Assembly: GCF_002788215.1 (NCBI RefSeq)
Contig: NZ_CP024845.1
Span: 2,480,001 to 2,544,000 of the forward strand
DNA: 64,000 bases
Direction of reading: 5' to 3'
DNA from: Halohasta litchfieldiae
Lineage (GTDB): Archaea; Halobacteriota; Halobacteria; Halobacteriales; Haloferacaceae
Position numbers and translations under genes: made by a program. Under the pieces are notes generated by a model. The model had not been told where the DNA came from. It saw only the letters and a program-made list of their open reading frames with translations, and ran no database searches. Below are positions 1-9,255 of this stretch, piece by piece. Each line of letters starts with the position of its first letter. The stretch's first letter is position 1.

Positions 1-55
1 GAGGTTTTTATGTCACTATTACAATACTATTCGGTAGTAATCTGGGAACTGCATT

Positions 56-1186
56 ATGACAACAGATGGATCAGACGATGCTGGAATCTACCGTCGAACA
101 TATGTCAAGGGCGTTACTACCGCTGGTGCGGTCGCTGGACTCGGTGGATTCGCGGCGAAATCGACCAGTGCACAACAAGAATCGCCCCAAGATGTCAACG
201 ACGAGGCGACTGTCGCCGAATTTTGTGGGTTCTTCAATCCGGGGCCACAAGATCAACAATGTATTGCGTGCGTTGAGGCCGAATGTGACGAGGAGGTAAA
301 CCCACTCAATCCGCTTTTTACCGGACTAACCGGCCAGTGTTTCACGCCGGATGAGATCCCGGACGGTGCCGATTACATCACCCTCAAAGCAGGGTTGAAC
401 TGCTATTTAGCATCGGTTGATGACAACACGACGTTCTGTCTTCCACCGGGGTCGCCCGACATCAGTAACGCGACGTTTTATTCGTGTGGTGGCGATCCGA
501 CGCCCGCACTGGTCGACTTCGAGGTGACCTGCGAGGAACTCACTGTCGAAACCGAAAACATCGATGACGACGAGACACTGACAGCGACGGTCACGTTCCT
601 CGATCAGGATAGCGTGGAGTCAGAGGAAACCTTCGAGGCGACGGTTGAAGACGATACAGCCACATTCGACCTCCCCGGTGATCTCAATCCGACCTTCTTC
701 GTACTCTCGTTCGGGGATAGCGTGCTCGGTGAGCAAGATATCGTCGCCGAAGATGCCCCCTGTACCGACGAGCCGCCCGAGCCACCTGAGCCCGAAGACC
801 CCCTCATCGATGCCATCGACGTGACTTGTGAAGAGATCACGATTACGACCGACAACATCGAAACTGGTGAGACACTCTTTGTCACCGTTGAGTTTGTCGG
901 TGATATTTCAACGACTTACGATGTGATAGTCGACGCTGACGGTGTGGGTGTAATCGCACTTCCTGGTGATTTCGATCCATCGAGTATCGAGATCGTGTTC
1001 GAGGATGAAACCCTCTTCGCTGGAAACATTCAGGCGACTGACGCCCCCTGTGCGGAGGTACCGCCAGAACCACCCGAGCCGCCGGAACCGCCAGAGCCAG
1101 ACAATAAAAAGGAACTCAAAAAACGGATGAAAGAACACAAGGCGAAATACGAGGAGTACAAAAAGAAGTACGAAAAACACGACTAA
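56..1186 (+). CDS. Tat-exported tandem-repeat surface protein, function unknown
   Basis: The 376-residue product begins with a twin-arginine signal (RRTYVKG followed by an Ala/Gly-rich hydrophobic stretch to about residue 40), so it is probably exported folded. A Cys-rich segment (about 55-150) precedes two similar units of roughly 85-90 residues (about 153-240 and 250-335). Each unit has VTCEE near its start, an LPGD motif and a DAPC end, and is followed by a PPEPPEP-type spacer. The last 25 or so residues are Lys/Glu-rich and net basic, unusual for a haloarchaeal surface protein, and could be a coiled coil or an anchor to acidic polymers. No enzyme motif is seen. An A/T-rich element about 28 nt before the ATG fits a leaderless transcript. 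No named family was recognised. Confidence 0.8.
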   Translation: MTTDGSDDAGIYRRTYVKGVTTAGAVAGLGGFAAKSTSAQQESPQDVNDEATVAEFCGFFNPGPQDQQCIACVEAECDEEVNPLNPLFTGLTGQCFTPDEIPDGADYITLKAGLNCYLASVDDNTTFCLPPGSPDISNATFYSCGGDPTPALVDFEVTCEELTVETENIDDDETLTATVTFLDQDSVESEETFEATVEDDTATFDLPGDLNPTFFVLSFGDSVLGEQDIVAEDAPCTDEPPEPPEPEDPLIDAIDVTCEEITITTDNIETGETLFVTVEFVGDISTTYDVIVDADGVGVIALPGDFDPSSIEIVFEDETLFAGNIQATDAPCAEVPPEPPEPPEPPEPDNKKELKKRMKEHKAKYEEYKKKYEKHD

Positions 1187-1285
1187 CGTAGTCGGAACCG
1201 ACGACGGGTGAGGCCTCTACTCACAGCTTTTCATACCGTTTCGGCCCAGTTGGATCGCAGATCCTCGCGTGCCGCCGCTCTCAGG

Positions 1286-1672
1286 TTACGCGTCGACTGC
1301 AGCGACCGATTCACGGAACAGCGTAATTTCGGAGGCTGGCTCCGGGTGGGTGATACGGAACCCGGTTCGGGTTTCGCTGACGCCGCGAGTGCTCACTTCG
1401 GGGTCGTCGCTTGGCTGGTACGGGCTGTCGGCCGACTGGTATGGGCTGTCGGACTGATACGGACTATCGCGGCTCTGGTAGGGACTGTCGCGTTCGTCTT
1501 TCGATTTGTTCGACATCTCTTCCGGCGGGAAATAGATACGCTCGCCGCTGTCAGACTGAATGACGAACGCGACATCGTGGTTTCCGGTCACGTCGATGAC
1601 AGTGAGACCATCTTCGATGCGAGTCGTGTACTCGAACTCCGGCTCCTCGTCGACCGTCTCGGAATCGCTCAT
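1286..1672 (-). CDS. Small acidic protein with DSPYQS repeats, unknown function
   Basis: The 128-residue product is counted from MSDSET. The upstream in-frame ATG at 1696 adds eight residues, but a TATA-like element near 1700 lies about 28 nt before 1672, which favours the shorter start. The N-terminal 55 residues look like a small beta-rich fold (EFEYTTRIEDGLTVIDVTGN). The middle holds four or five copies of a DSPYQS-type hexapeptide separated by one or two residues, and a short conserved-looking C-terminus follows. There is no signal or membrane segment. It lies between the exported repeat protein and the rpa1 operon, transcribed away from the latter. The repeat region could be a flexible linker or a tyrosine-rich interaction tail; the function is unknown. 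Confidence 0.65.
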   Translation of the reverse strand: MSDSETVDEEPEFEYTTRIEDGLTVIDVTGNHDVAFVIQSDSGERIYFPPEEMSNKSKDERDSPYQSRDSPYQSDSPYQSADSPYQPSDDPEVSTRGVSETRTGFRITHPEPASEITLFRESVAAVDA

Positions 1673-1746
1673 ACCCAATGTGGGTGAGCAACCCACTTAT
1701 CAGTTCCCCGAGTTCGCCCGTCCAGACCCCCGCTCGGCGCAAACAG

Positions 1747-1754
1747 TTTTTATT
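1747..1754 (+). promoter_or_regulatory. TATA element of the rpa1 operon
   Basis: TTTTTATT is centred 25-28 nt before the two adjacent ATG codons at 1775 and 1778, the spacing expected for a leaderless haloarchaeal transcript. The distance slightly favours the second ATG. Confidence 0.5.
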
Positions 1755-1774
1755 GTCGGCTGACCAACGGAGAG

Positions 1775-3049
1775 ATGATGGACGTAGATAACAAAGCCGA
1801 GGAGCTTGCCTCCGCTCTCGGTGTCACCAAACAGGAGGTCAAAGCGGATCTGGAATCGTTGCTGGAGTTCGACGTGCCACTGGAGGAGGCCGCCCAGAGC
1901 GTCCGCCGGAAACACGGCGGAGCCAGCGGTGGGTCGTCGACACCTGAAACCCTCGATATCGAGTCAATATCGACGACACAGGATTCGGTGAACGTCACCG
2001 TCAGAGTCCTCACACAGGGAACGCGGACGATCCGGTATCAGGGTGAGGACGTCACGATCCGAGAGGGGAAACTCGCCGACTCGTCGGGGACGATTTCCTA
2101 CACCGCGTGGCAGGATTTCGGCTTCGAGGCGGGCGATTCGCTCGTCATCGGCAACGCCGGCGTCCGCGAGTGGGACGGTCATCCCGAACTCAACCTCGGC
2201 CAGTCGACGTCAGTGTCGATGGCCGACGAAGAGGTCGCGGTCGACCAGCCCATCGGTGGCGACAGCGATCTGATCGATCTCAAACCGGGCGACCGGGGGC
2301 GAAACGTCGAGGTCCGAGTCCAAGAGGTCGAATCCCGAACGATTGACGGGAGAGACGGTGAGACGACTATTCTCTCAGGTGTCGTCGCCGACGAAACCGC
2401 CCGACTCCCGTTCACCGACTGGGACCCGCATCCGGATCTCGAAGCAGGAGCGAATCTCCGAATCGAGGACGTGTACGTCCGGGAGTTCCGCGGCTCGCCG
2501 TCGGTGAATCTCTCGGAGTTCTCGACTGTCGAGCCGCTCTCGGAGCCGGTGACGGTCTCCGACTCCGCTCCACGGCTCTCGCTGGCCGAGACGGTCGACA
2601 GCGGCGGGCTGTTCGACGTCGAGGTCGTCGGAAATGTCCTCGAAGTCCGGGATGGCTCCGGGCTAATCGAACGCTGTCCCGAGTGTGGCCGCGTCATCCA
2701 GAACGACCAGTGTCGGACTCACGGAACGGTCGACGGTGAGGACGACCTGCGAATCAAGGCCATTCTCGACGACGGCACCGACACCGTCACGGCGATTATC
2801 GGCTCGGAGCTGACCGAGGAGATCTACGGCGGCGACGTCGACGACGCCAAGGAGGCCGCCCGTGAGGCGATGGACAAGGAGGTCGTCGCCGAGACGATTC
2901 GGAGCCAACTGGTGGGTCGGGCCTATCGAGTTCGCGGCTCGTTGTCAGTCGACGAGTACGGGGCGAATCTTAACGTCGAGGAGTTCGAGGTGGCCGGCGA
3001 GGATCCGGCCGCGCTTGCGACGGCCGCGCTCGCGGAGGTGCGCCAATGA
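1775..3049 (+). CDS. rpa1: Replication protein A (single-stranded DNA-binding protein), Rpa1 type
   Basis: The 424-residue protein has a helical N-terminus (about 1-50), two OB-fold segments (about 60-160 and 165-275) and a zinc-finger module with C301, C304, C313 and H316 in the pattern CPECGR...CRTH, followed by a C-terminal OB-like segment. This is the architecture of haloarchaeal Rpa1. It should coat single-stranded DNA in replication and repair. The next gene overlaps it by 4 nt (ATGA), and a phosphoesterase follows, matching the rpa1-rpap1-rpe operon described in Haloferax volcanii. Two ATGs lie in tandem, so the true start may be one codon later. Confidence 0.92.
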   Translation: MMDVDNKAEELASALGVTKQEVKADLESLLEFDVPLEEAAQSVRRKHGGASGGSSTPETLDIESISTTQDSVNVTVRVLTQGTRTIRYQGEDVTIREGKLADSSGTISYTAWQDFGFEAGDSLVIGNAGVREWDGHPELNLGQSTSVSMADEEVAVDQPIGGDSDLIDLKPGDRGRNVEVRVQEVESRTIDGRDGETTILSGVVADETARLPFTDWDPHPDLEAGANLRIEDVYVREFRGSPSVNLSEFSTVEPLSEPVTVSDSAPRLSLAETVDSGGLFDVEVVGNVLEVRDGSGLIERCPECGRVIQNDQCRTHGTVDGEDDLRIKAILDDGTDTVTAIIGSELTEEIYGGDVDDAKEAAREAMDKEVVAETIRSQLVGRAYRVRGSLSVDEYGANLNVEEFEVAGEDPAALATAALAEVRQ

Positions 3050-4779
3050 GCGCCGAGGGAGATTCCGGACCGGGGCGACGCGAGGTCGCCTACCGACTAT
3101 TTGCTGCGGAGTTCGACGACGCCTCGCTGTCGTACTCCGAGAGCGACGAGGAGCGCGCGCCGAACTTCGTTGTTACGCCGACCGGCCTTCGGGTCAACCG
3201 ACTGTTCGCAGTCGGGGTGCTGACCGAGGTCGAATCGATCAACGAGGACACGCTTCGGGGGCGGATTGTCGACCCAACCGGCGCGTTCGTCACCTACGCT
3301 GGCCAGTATCAACCCCCAGCACAGGCGTTCCTCGACCAGACCACCCCACCAGCGTTCGTGGCGATCACTGGCAAAGCTCGAACCTTCGAGCCGGAGGACT
3401 CCGACCGGGTGTTCACCTCGGTTCGGCCGGAGAGCCTCAGCGAGGTCGACAGCGACACCCGCGACCGATGGGTGGTCTCGGCGGCCGAAGCGACGCTCCA
3501 CCGAATTGCGGTCTGTGCGGCCGCGCTTGACTCCTCGCTGCGGGGCGACAAGCTACAGGCCGCCCTCAGCGAGGCCGGTGTCGACGACTCGCTAGCGGTG
3601 GGCATTCCGCGCGCACTCGACCATTACGGGACGACGACGGCATATCTCGATGCACTGCGGCAGGTCGCTATCGACGCGCTCGAACTCGTTGCCGACGAGC
3701 GCGAGGAGGTACGCGCGCTGGATATCGCACCCAACGAGGGCGGCGAGACGGGTCTCGGCGCGGTCCCAGACGTCGACATCGATCTCGCTGCCGAGCCAGC
3801 TTCGGAGCCAGGGCTAGAGCCGGAGCCTGCCTCCGAGTCAGCGGCGGAATCTGCTTCAGAGTCAGCCTCAACAGAGGAGCCAGCCGACGCGGAACCGACG
3901 ACAGCCTCGGAGTCAGCCGACACAGCGACTGCAGATACATCCGAGACATCGACTACCGAAGCGGCAGCCGAATCGTCGGATACGTCGGCTACTGATCCAG
4001 CCGACCACGAGACGTCGACCGAGTCGACTGAGACGGGAGACAGCATCGAGGCAGCAGAGCCGGATACGGAAGCCGCAAACGGGGCGTCAGATCCAGATGC
4101 GGACGCCGGGACAGTGGCTCCGGCCGGTGACGATGCCATTGAACCGGCCGCCGAGGAGTCTGCTGACGAGGGTGCTTCCGAGGAGACCGGAATGTACCAA
4201 CTCGACGAGCAAGAACGCGAGGAACTCGAATCAGATTTCGACACCGGGTTCTCCAGCGGTAACGACGTCGACCCGGCTGGCGAGGCCGACATCGACGTGC
4301 CGGATGTCGACGAACTCGCTGAGCAGGCCGAGCAGGCCGAGCAGTCTCAGGCTGAAGAGTCAGCCACCGCAGAGACAGAGACAACTGACGACGAAGAGAC
4401 GCTTGGGGAGTTCGACGACGGGTTGGACGAGTTCGATAACGACGAGTCCACGACTACCGAACCCGTCACTGATGACGCGCCTGCAGTGGAGCCAAACACA
4501 GAAGCGGCTGCTGAATCACCGGCGGTCGACGCCTCGGACGACAGTTCGGCGGACGCCGAAGCCGACGAGCCACCAGCTGAGGAGATTGACCTCGAAGAGA
4601 CAGTCGTCGAGACGATGGCCGATTTGGACGACGGCGACGGCGTCGACCGTGCAGACCTCGTGACCGAGATCGTCGACACCTACGGCGTCGACGAGGAAGC
4701 CGTCGAGGGGGCCATCGCCGACGCGCTGATGGGCGGCCGGTGTTACGAGCCGGGTGACGGAGTCCTGAAGGCGATCTGA
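3046..4779 (+). CDS. rpap1: RPA-associated protein Rpap1 with long acidic linker
   Basis: The 577-residue product has an N-terminal RPA-associated domain (about 1-225, with an OB-like core around VDPTGAFVTYAGQY). A very long low-complexity Glu/Asp/Ala/Ser/Thr linker follows (about 235-500), then a C-terminal winged-helix-like module (about 515-577, ending GGRCYEPGDGVLKAI). It overlaps rpa1 by 4 nt and rpe by 1 nt (TGATG), so the three are very probably co-translated. In Haloferax the homologue copurifies with Rpa1, and a helper role in ssDNA binding is expected here. The linker, nearly half the protein, is the odd feature and is probably disordered. Confidence 0.88.
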   Translation: MSAEGDSGPGRREVAYRLFAAEFDDASLSYSESDEERAPNFVVTPTGLRVNRLFAVGVLTEVESINEDTLRGRIVDPTGAFVTYAGQYQPPAQAFLDQTTPPAFVAITGKARTFEPEDSDRVFTSVRPESLSEVDSDTRDRWVVSAAEATLHRIAVCAAALDSSLRGDKLQAALSEAGVDDSLAVGIPRALDHYGTTTAYLDALRQVAIDALELVADEREEVRALDIAPNEGGETGLGAVPDVDIDLAAEPASEPGLEPEPASESAAESASESASTEEPADAEPTTASESADTATADTSETSTTEAAAESSDTSATDPADHETSTESTETGDSIEAAEPDTEAANGASDPDADAGTVAPAGDDAIEPAAEESADEGASEETGMYQLDEQEREELESDFDTGFSSGNDVDPAGEADIDVPDVDELAEQAEQAEQSQAEESATAETETTDDEETLGEFDDGLDEFDNDESTTTEPVTDDAPAVEPNTEAAAESPAVDASDDSSADAEADEPPAEEIDLEETVVETMADLDDGDGVDRADLVTEIVDTYGVDEEAVEGAIADALMGGRCYEPGDGVLKAI

Positions 4780-5585
4780 TGGGCCTCGGCTCCCGACCCC
4801 GTGTCGAGCCGGTTCCCAACGCCCCGGCCGCGACGGTCGACCTCGGAGACGAGCAGGCACTAGTAGTCGGTGACTACCACGCCGGAATCGAGGCTGGACT
4901 TCGCTACGAACGTGGTGTCGAACTCCCGAGCAACGGCGCGGAGCGTCGACAGCGTCTGCAGACTCTGGTCAACGAGACCGGCGTCGACCGACTGGTGATT
5001 CTCGGTGATCTCGGCCACCGAATCGGTACTGTCGAGCAGGTCGAGCGCGAGGAACTCGACGCGCTGTACTCGGTGGTCGTCGAGGATTTGGGGGTACCGA
5101 TTACCGTCGCCCCCGGCAACCACGACGGAGGGCTTGATCAGGTATGGGGCGACCGCGATGGCGTCGACATCCTATCGCCGTCGGGTGGACTGCTCGCCAC
5201 CGAGGAAACAGGGTTGGTGGGCGTGTTCCATGGCCATACGTGGCCGGACCAATCGCTGCTGTCGGCCGACGTGATCTGTATGGCCCACGAACATCCAACC
5301 GTCAAACTCCAAGATAGCGTGGGTGGCTACCGAACCGAGAAGGCGTGGCTCCGCGGTCGACTCGACCGGTCGGTGCTTGCCAAGGGGGTCGGCTGTGACC
5401 CCGAGGCGCTGGAGTGGGCAGATCCCGAACTCATCGTCATGCCAGCGTTCAACGACCGGTCGGGAGGGACATGGATCAATGTCGACGAAGCGGGATTCTT
5501 GGCTCCGTTTCTCCCTGACGCGCTTCGCAGTGGAGAGCTATATCTACTCGATGGGACGCGATTGGGTGCCTACCAGCAGGTCTGA
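4779..5585 (+). CDS. rpe: Metallophosphoesterase of the rpa1 operon
   Basis: The 268-residue product shows the calcineurin-like phosphoesterase motifs in order: GDYHAGIEAG (metal-binding D-x-H), GDLGHR, GNHDGG and VFHGHTWP. It belongs to the small archaeal COG1407-type family. Its start overlaps the rpap1 stop, completing the rpa1-rpap1-rpe arrangement. Its operon position suggests a role linked to DNA metabolism, but the natural substrate is not known from sequence. All metal-ligand motifs are intact, so it is probably active. Confidence 0.88.
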   Translation: MGLGSRPRVEPVPNAPAATVDLGDEQALVVGDYHAGIEAGLRYERGVELPSNGAERRQRLQTLVNETGVDRLVILGDLGHRIGTVEQVEREELDALYSVVVEDLGVPITVAPGNHDGGLDQVWGDRDGVDILSPSGGLLATEETGLVGVFHGHTWPDQSLLSADVICMAHEHPTVKLQDSVGGYRTEKAWLRGRLDRSVLAKGVGCDPEALEWADPELIVMPAFNDRSGGTWINVDEAGFLAPFLPDALRSGELYLLDGTRLGAYQQV

Positions 5586-5666
5586 GCCGGACGCAAATGT
5601 GGTCATCTATACTCTCCCAGCCACGAGGGCGATGTGCTTAATCCGCTCGCGCTGCTTGGTTGAACA

Positions 5667-8558
5667 ATGAGTTCTGCGGACGCAGAGTCGGGCGTCGATG
5701 CCTTTTCTCATCTCGGTGAGACGGTGCGAGCCGCGCTTTCTGACCGCGGTTTTTCAACCCCCACCGAGCCACAGCGGCGAGCCATTCCGCCGCTTGCTTC
5801 GGGTCGCAACACACTGGTCATCGCCCCAACCGGCACCGGGAAAACCGAGACCGCGATGCTGCCCGTCTTCGATGCTATCGTCCAACACCGCGAGCGCGAA
5901 GGGTCGACAGAGGGGTTTTGTGCCCTGTATATCACCCCGCTTCGCGCACTGAACCGGGATATGCGCCAGCGGCTGGAGTGGTGGGGCCAGCGACTCGGTA
6001 TCGAGATCGATGTCCGCCACGGAGACACCACCCAGTACCAGCGACAGAAACAGGCCAACAATCCTCCCGACGTGCTGGTGACGACGCCCGAAACACTGCA
6101 GGCAATGTTGAGCGGCTCGAAGTTGCGAGTCGCGCTCTCAGACGTGCGGCACGTGGTCGTCGACGAGGTCCACGAACTCGCGGCCTCGAAGCGCGGTGCC
6201 CAACTGACCGTCGGCCTCGAACGCCTACGGCTGCTTTCGGGGTCGTTCCAGCGAATCGGCTTGTCTGCGACCGTCGGCGACCCCGAGGCGGTGGCGGCGT
6301 TTCTGACTGGCTCCCGTGTCGACGAGTTGCCGGAAAGCGAGACCGACGCCGACCGCGATTTCTCCATCGTCGAGGTCGACGTCGGCAGCCGAATAGAGTT
6401 CACCGTCACCCAGCCCGAGATCACCACCGCAGACGACCGGCTGGCGGGGAAACTCGCAACCACCGAGGAAATCGCCAGCCACGTCCGAGTGATCCGTGAG
6501 ATCGTAGAGACCCACGAGTCGACGCTCGTCTTCGTCAACACTCGACAGACCGCCGAAGCACTCGGCTCCCGATTCAAAAAGCTCGGCGACCCAATCGAAG
6601 TCCACCACGGCTCACTCTCGCGTGACGTTCGGGTCGACGTCGAGGACCGATTCAAAACAGGGGATCTCGATGCGCTGGTCTGTACGTCCTCGATGGAACT
6701 CGGGATCGACGTGGGCCGAGTCGACCACGTCGTCCAGTACGGCAGTCCCCGCGAGGTCGCCCGCCTGCTTCAGCGGGTCGGCCGCGCTGGCCACCGCCAC
6801 GATCAGGTCTCCCACGGAACGATCATCACGAGCTATCCCGACGACACGCTCGAATCGCTCGCCATCGCCCGCCGCGCAGGCGAGGGACTGGTCGAACCAG
6901 CCGGAATCCACACCGGGAGTCTCGACGTCGTCGCCAACCAGATCGTCGGCCTCGTGATGGATTTTGGTGAAGTAAGTGCCCGGCGAGCCTACCAGACAGT
7001 CACGCGAGCCAAACCGTTCCACGACCTCACCGAAGACCAGTTCCGGGCCGTCGTGCGAGAGCTTCACAGCAATCGGCTCTGCTGGCTCAACGAGGACGCC
7101 GACCAACTCGAAAAGTCGGGCGGGACGTGGCAGTACTACTACGCCAACCTCTCGATGATTCCCGATGAGGAGAGCTACGAGGTCCACGATATGTCCTCCC
7201 GAACACAGGTCGGCACCCTCGACGAGCGGTTTGTCATCAACTTCGCCGCGCCGGGCGAGGTGTTCATCCAACGCGGCGAGATGTGGCGAATCAATGACAC
7301 CGACGAGGAGGGAAGCCGGGTCAACGTCGCCCCCATCGAGGACCCCGCAGGCGAGGTGCCCTCGTGGGTCGGCCAAGAGATCCCAGTCCCCGCCGCAGTC
7401 GCCCAAGAGGTGGGTAAAATTCGGGGGATTGCTGGATCGCAGTTCGAGCATGGGGCCACAGCGTCGACAGTCGCGGCCGATCTCTGCGGGCGGTATCCAA
7501 CCAACCAGTCGACCCTTGAGACTGCGCTTGATCCCATCGAACGCCACGTCGAGGCGGGATTTCCGATGCCAACCGACCAGCGACTCTGTATCGAGGCTCG
7601 TGGGCGGACAGTCAGAGTCACCGCGGCGTTCGGCCACGAAATTAACGAGACGCTGGGTCGACTGCTCTCGGCCTTAGTCGGCCAGCAAACCGGCTCCTCG
7701 ATTGGGATGAGTGTCGACCCCTACCGAATCAGTTTCGAGGTCCCACAGGGCGTCAACGGCGGCGTGTTCCGAGATATTCTGCAGTCGACCGATCCCGACC
7801 ATCTCGAAAGCTATCTCGAACTCGCACTCAAGAACTCGGAAACACTCAAATTCACGCTTGCGCAGGTGGCCGCCAAGTTCGGCTCGCTGAAGCGGTATCA
7901 GGGCCGGAACCGATTCGGCGGCGACCGACTGCTGGATGCGCTGGAGGGCACTCCGATGTACGACGAAGCATTGCGGGAGATTTTTCACCGTGATCTGGCA
8001 GTCGACGCGACGGCCGACGTGCTCAGTCGACTGCAGTCGGGCGAACTGGATCTCGTTCTCATTGGCGATGAGACACCGATAGGGACGAGTTCGCGGCCGA
8101 GTGGCCAGGAGCTACTTGTCCCTGAAAAGGCCGACGCGAGCGTGATCGAGGCGATCAAAACCCGGATTCAGAACGACCGCGTCCTGCTGTGTTGTTGCCA
8201 CTGCAAAGACTGGAATCATACAACAAAGGTTCGGCGAATCCGCGAGCAGCCGGAGTGCCCCGACTGTGGGTCGACACGCGTCGCCGCGCTCAATCCGTGG
8301 GCCGACGAGGTCGTCTCGGCAGTCCGAGCGGATGACAAGGACGGCGACCAGAAGAAACAGACGAGACGTGCTTATAAAGCTGCGAACCTCGTCCAGAGCC
8401 ACGGCAAACAGGCCGTGATCGCGCTGGCGGCCCGCGGTGTCGGCCCCCACAACGCCGCCCGGATTATCAGCAAGTTCCGCGAAGACGAAATGGAGTTTTA
8501 TCGGGATCTACTTAAACAGGAACGCGAGTACGCCCGAACGCAGTCGTTTTGGGACTAA
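5667..8558 (+). CDS. Lhr-type superfamily 2 DEAD/DEAH-box helicase
   Basis: The 963-residue protein has a Q-like motif (FSTPTEPQRRAIPP), Walker A (APTGTGKTETA, about residue 54), DEVH (about 165) and SAT (LSATVG), then the second RecA lobe with QRVGRAGH, then a large C-terminal extension. The extension includes a winged-helix region and a zinc-ribbon-like segment (CCCHCKD ... CPDCGS, about 840-875). The order matches the large helicase-related (Lhr) family, 3'-5' DNA/RNA unwinding enzymes tied to repair. A TATA-like CTTAAT about 28 nt upstream suggests leaderless expression. A degenerate relative of its last 50 residues lies near 10.3 kb. Confidence 0.9.
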   Translation: MSSADAESGVDAFSHLGETVRAALSDRGFSTPTEPQRRAIPPLASGRNTLVIAPTGTGKTETAMLPVFDAIVQHREREGSTEGFCALYITPLRALNRDMRQRLEWWGQRLGIEIDVRHGDTTQYQRQKQANNPPDVLVTTPETLQAMLSGSKLRVALSDVRHVVVDEVHELAASKRGAQLTVGLERLRLLSGSFQRIGLSATVGDPEAVAAFLTGSRVDELPESETDADRDFSIVEVDVGSRIEFTVTQPEITTADDRLAGKLATTEEIASHVRVIREIVETHESTLVFVNTRQTAEALGSRFKKLGDPIEVHHGSLSRDVRVDVEDRFKTGDLDALVCTSSMELGIDVGRVDHVVQYGSPREVARLLQRVGRAGHRHDQVSHGTIITSYPDDTLESLAIARRAGEGLVEPAGIHTGSLDVVANQIVGLVMDFGEVSARRAYQTVTRAKPFHDLTEDQFRAVVRELHSNRLCWLNEDADQLEKSGGTWQYYYANLSMIPDEESYEVHDMSSRTQVGTLDERFVINFAAPGEVFIQRGEMWRINDTDEEGSRVNVAPIEDPAGEVPSWVGQEIPVPAAVAQEVGKIRGIAGSQFEHGATASTVAADLCGRYPTNQSTLETALDPIERHVEAGFPMPTDQRLCIEARGRTVRVTAAFGHEINETLGRLLSALVGQQTGSSIGMSVDPYRISFEVPQGVNGGVFRDILQSTDPDHLESYLELALKNSETLKFTLAQVAAKFGSLKRYQGRNRFGGDRLLDALEGTPMYDEALREIFHRDLAVDATADVLSRLQSGELDLVLIGDETPIGTSSRPSGQELLVPEKADASVIEAIKTRIQNDRVLLCCCHCKDWNHTTKVRRIREQPECPDCGSTRVAALNPWADEVVSAVRADDKDGDQKKQTRRAYKAANLVQSHGKQAVIALAARGVGPHNAARIISKFREDEMEFYRDLLKQEREYARTQSFWD

Positions 8559-8663
8559 CTCTGGTGGTGGGTTGCGTATTCAGTGATTCGGCAATCGCGG
8601 TCACAACTGCGGTGGCCCAAACGTAGTGTGGAGAGTCATTCATCAGCGTTGTGTCTGGTGGGA

Positions 8664-9068
8664 CTAGCTATTCGAATACAAGTAGAGAGAACAGACGGCG
8701 AGGATCGACTCCGCGGTCTTTGTTATTACTGCCCAGTGAGCGAGGGAGCCGCCTCTGTAGAATGCTTCTATCCCCCATCCGTGTACCATAAACATTGCTA
8801 GAATCGAGAGTACCGCATAGATCGCTGCCACAAGGAACAGTCCCTTCCGCCAGTATTTCGAGAGATACAGCACCGTCCCGCCGATGAATCCTGTCCCGTT
8901 GAGTGCAAACAACACGCCCCCAGTAGTACCTGCAGTCGCGGTTGCCCCCGGAATGAGGTACAGATGCAAGATGCCAGTCGTGAGTGCAGTCAGGACGGCA
9001 AGATACCCAGCGGGATTCTCCGGTGTACTGAATGTCTGTACGCCTGTCGCTGTGGTCGTTTCAGCCAT
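8664..9068 (-). CDS. Small four-helix membrane protein, unknown function
   Basis: The 134-residue product has four predicted transmembrane segments (around 22-40, 45-65, 75-95 and 105-130) separated by short charged turns such as SKYWRKG. The N-terminus MAETTTATGVQTF is short and polar. The spacing resembles a family of small haloarchaeal membrane proteins without assigned function. It is an isolated gene between the helicase and a transcriptional regulator, preceded by an unusually A/T-rich stretch (9110-9180) that probably holds its promoter. Confidence 0.75.
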   Translation of the reverse strand: MAETTTATGVQTFSTPENPAGYLAVLTALTTGILHLYLIPGATATAGTTGGVLFALNGTGFIGGTVLYLSKYWRKGLFLVAAIYAVLSILAMFMVHGWGIEAFYRGGSLAHWAVITKTAESILAVCSLYLYSNS

Positions 9069-9255
9069 ATCCCAGAGTGTATGGTTCAGGTAATAAAACC
9101 CAAAGAATCTTGGAGAAAAAATTTTTTGTTCTGCCGGATTGTTTCATTGTGGCAAAAATATTTTTATCCATATGAAATCTGATATTGTTCGGTTGGTTCT
9201 GGTGCCGTGGGCAACGACACCCCAAAAGCAGTTAGTAGCACACTCACGAAACTGA

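Noticed and set aside
6612-7637. 341-codon open frame on the minus strand
   Set aside because: It lies within the Lhr-type helicase gene. The helicase frame carries all family motifs and this one none.
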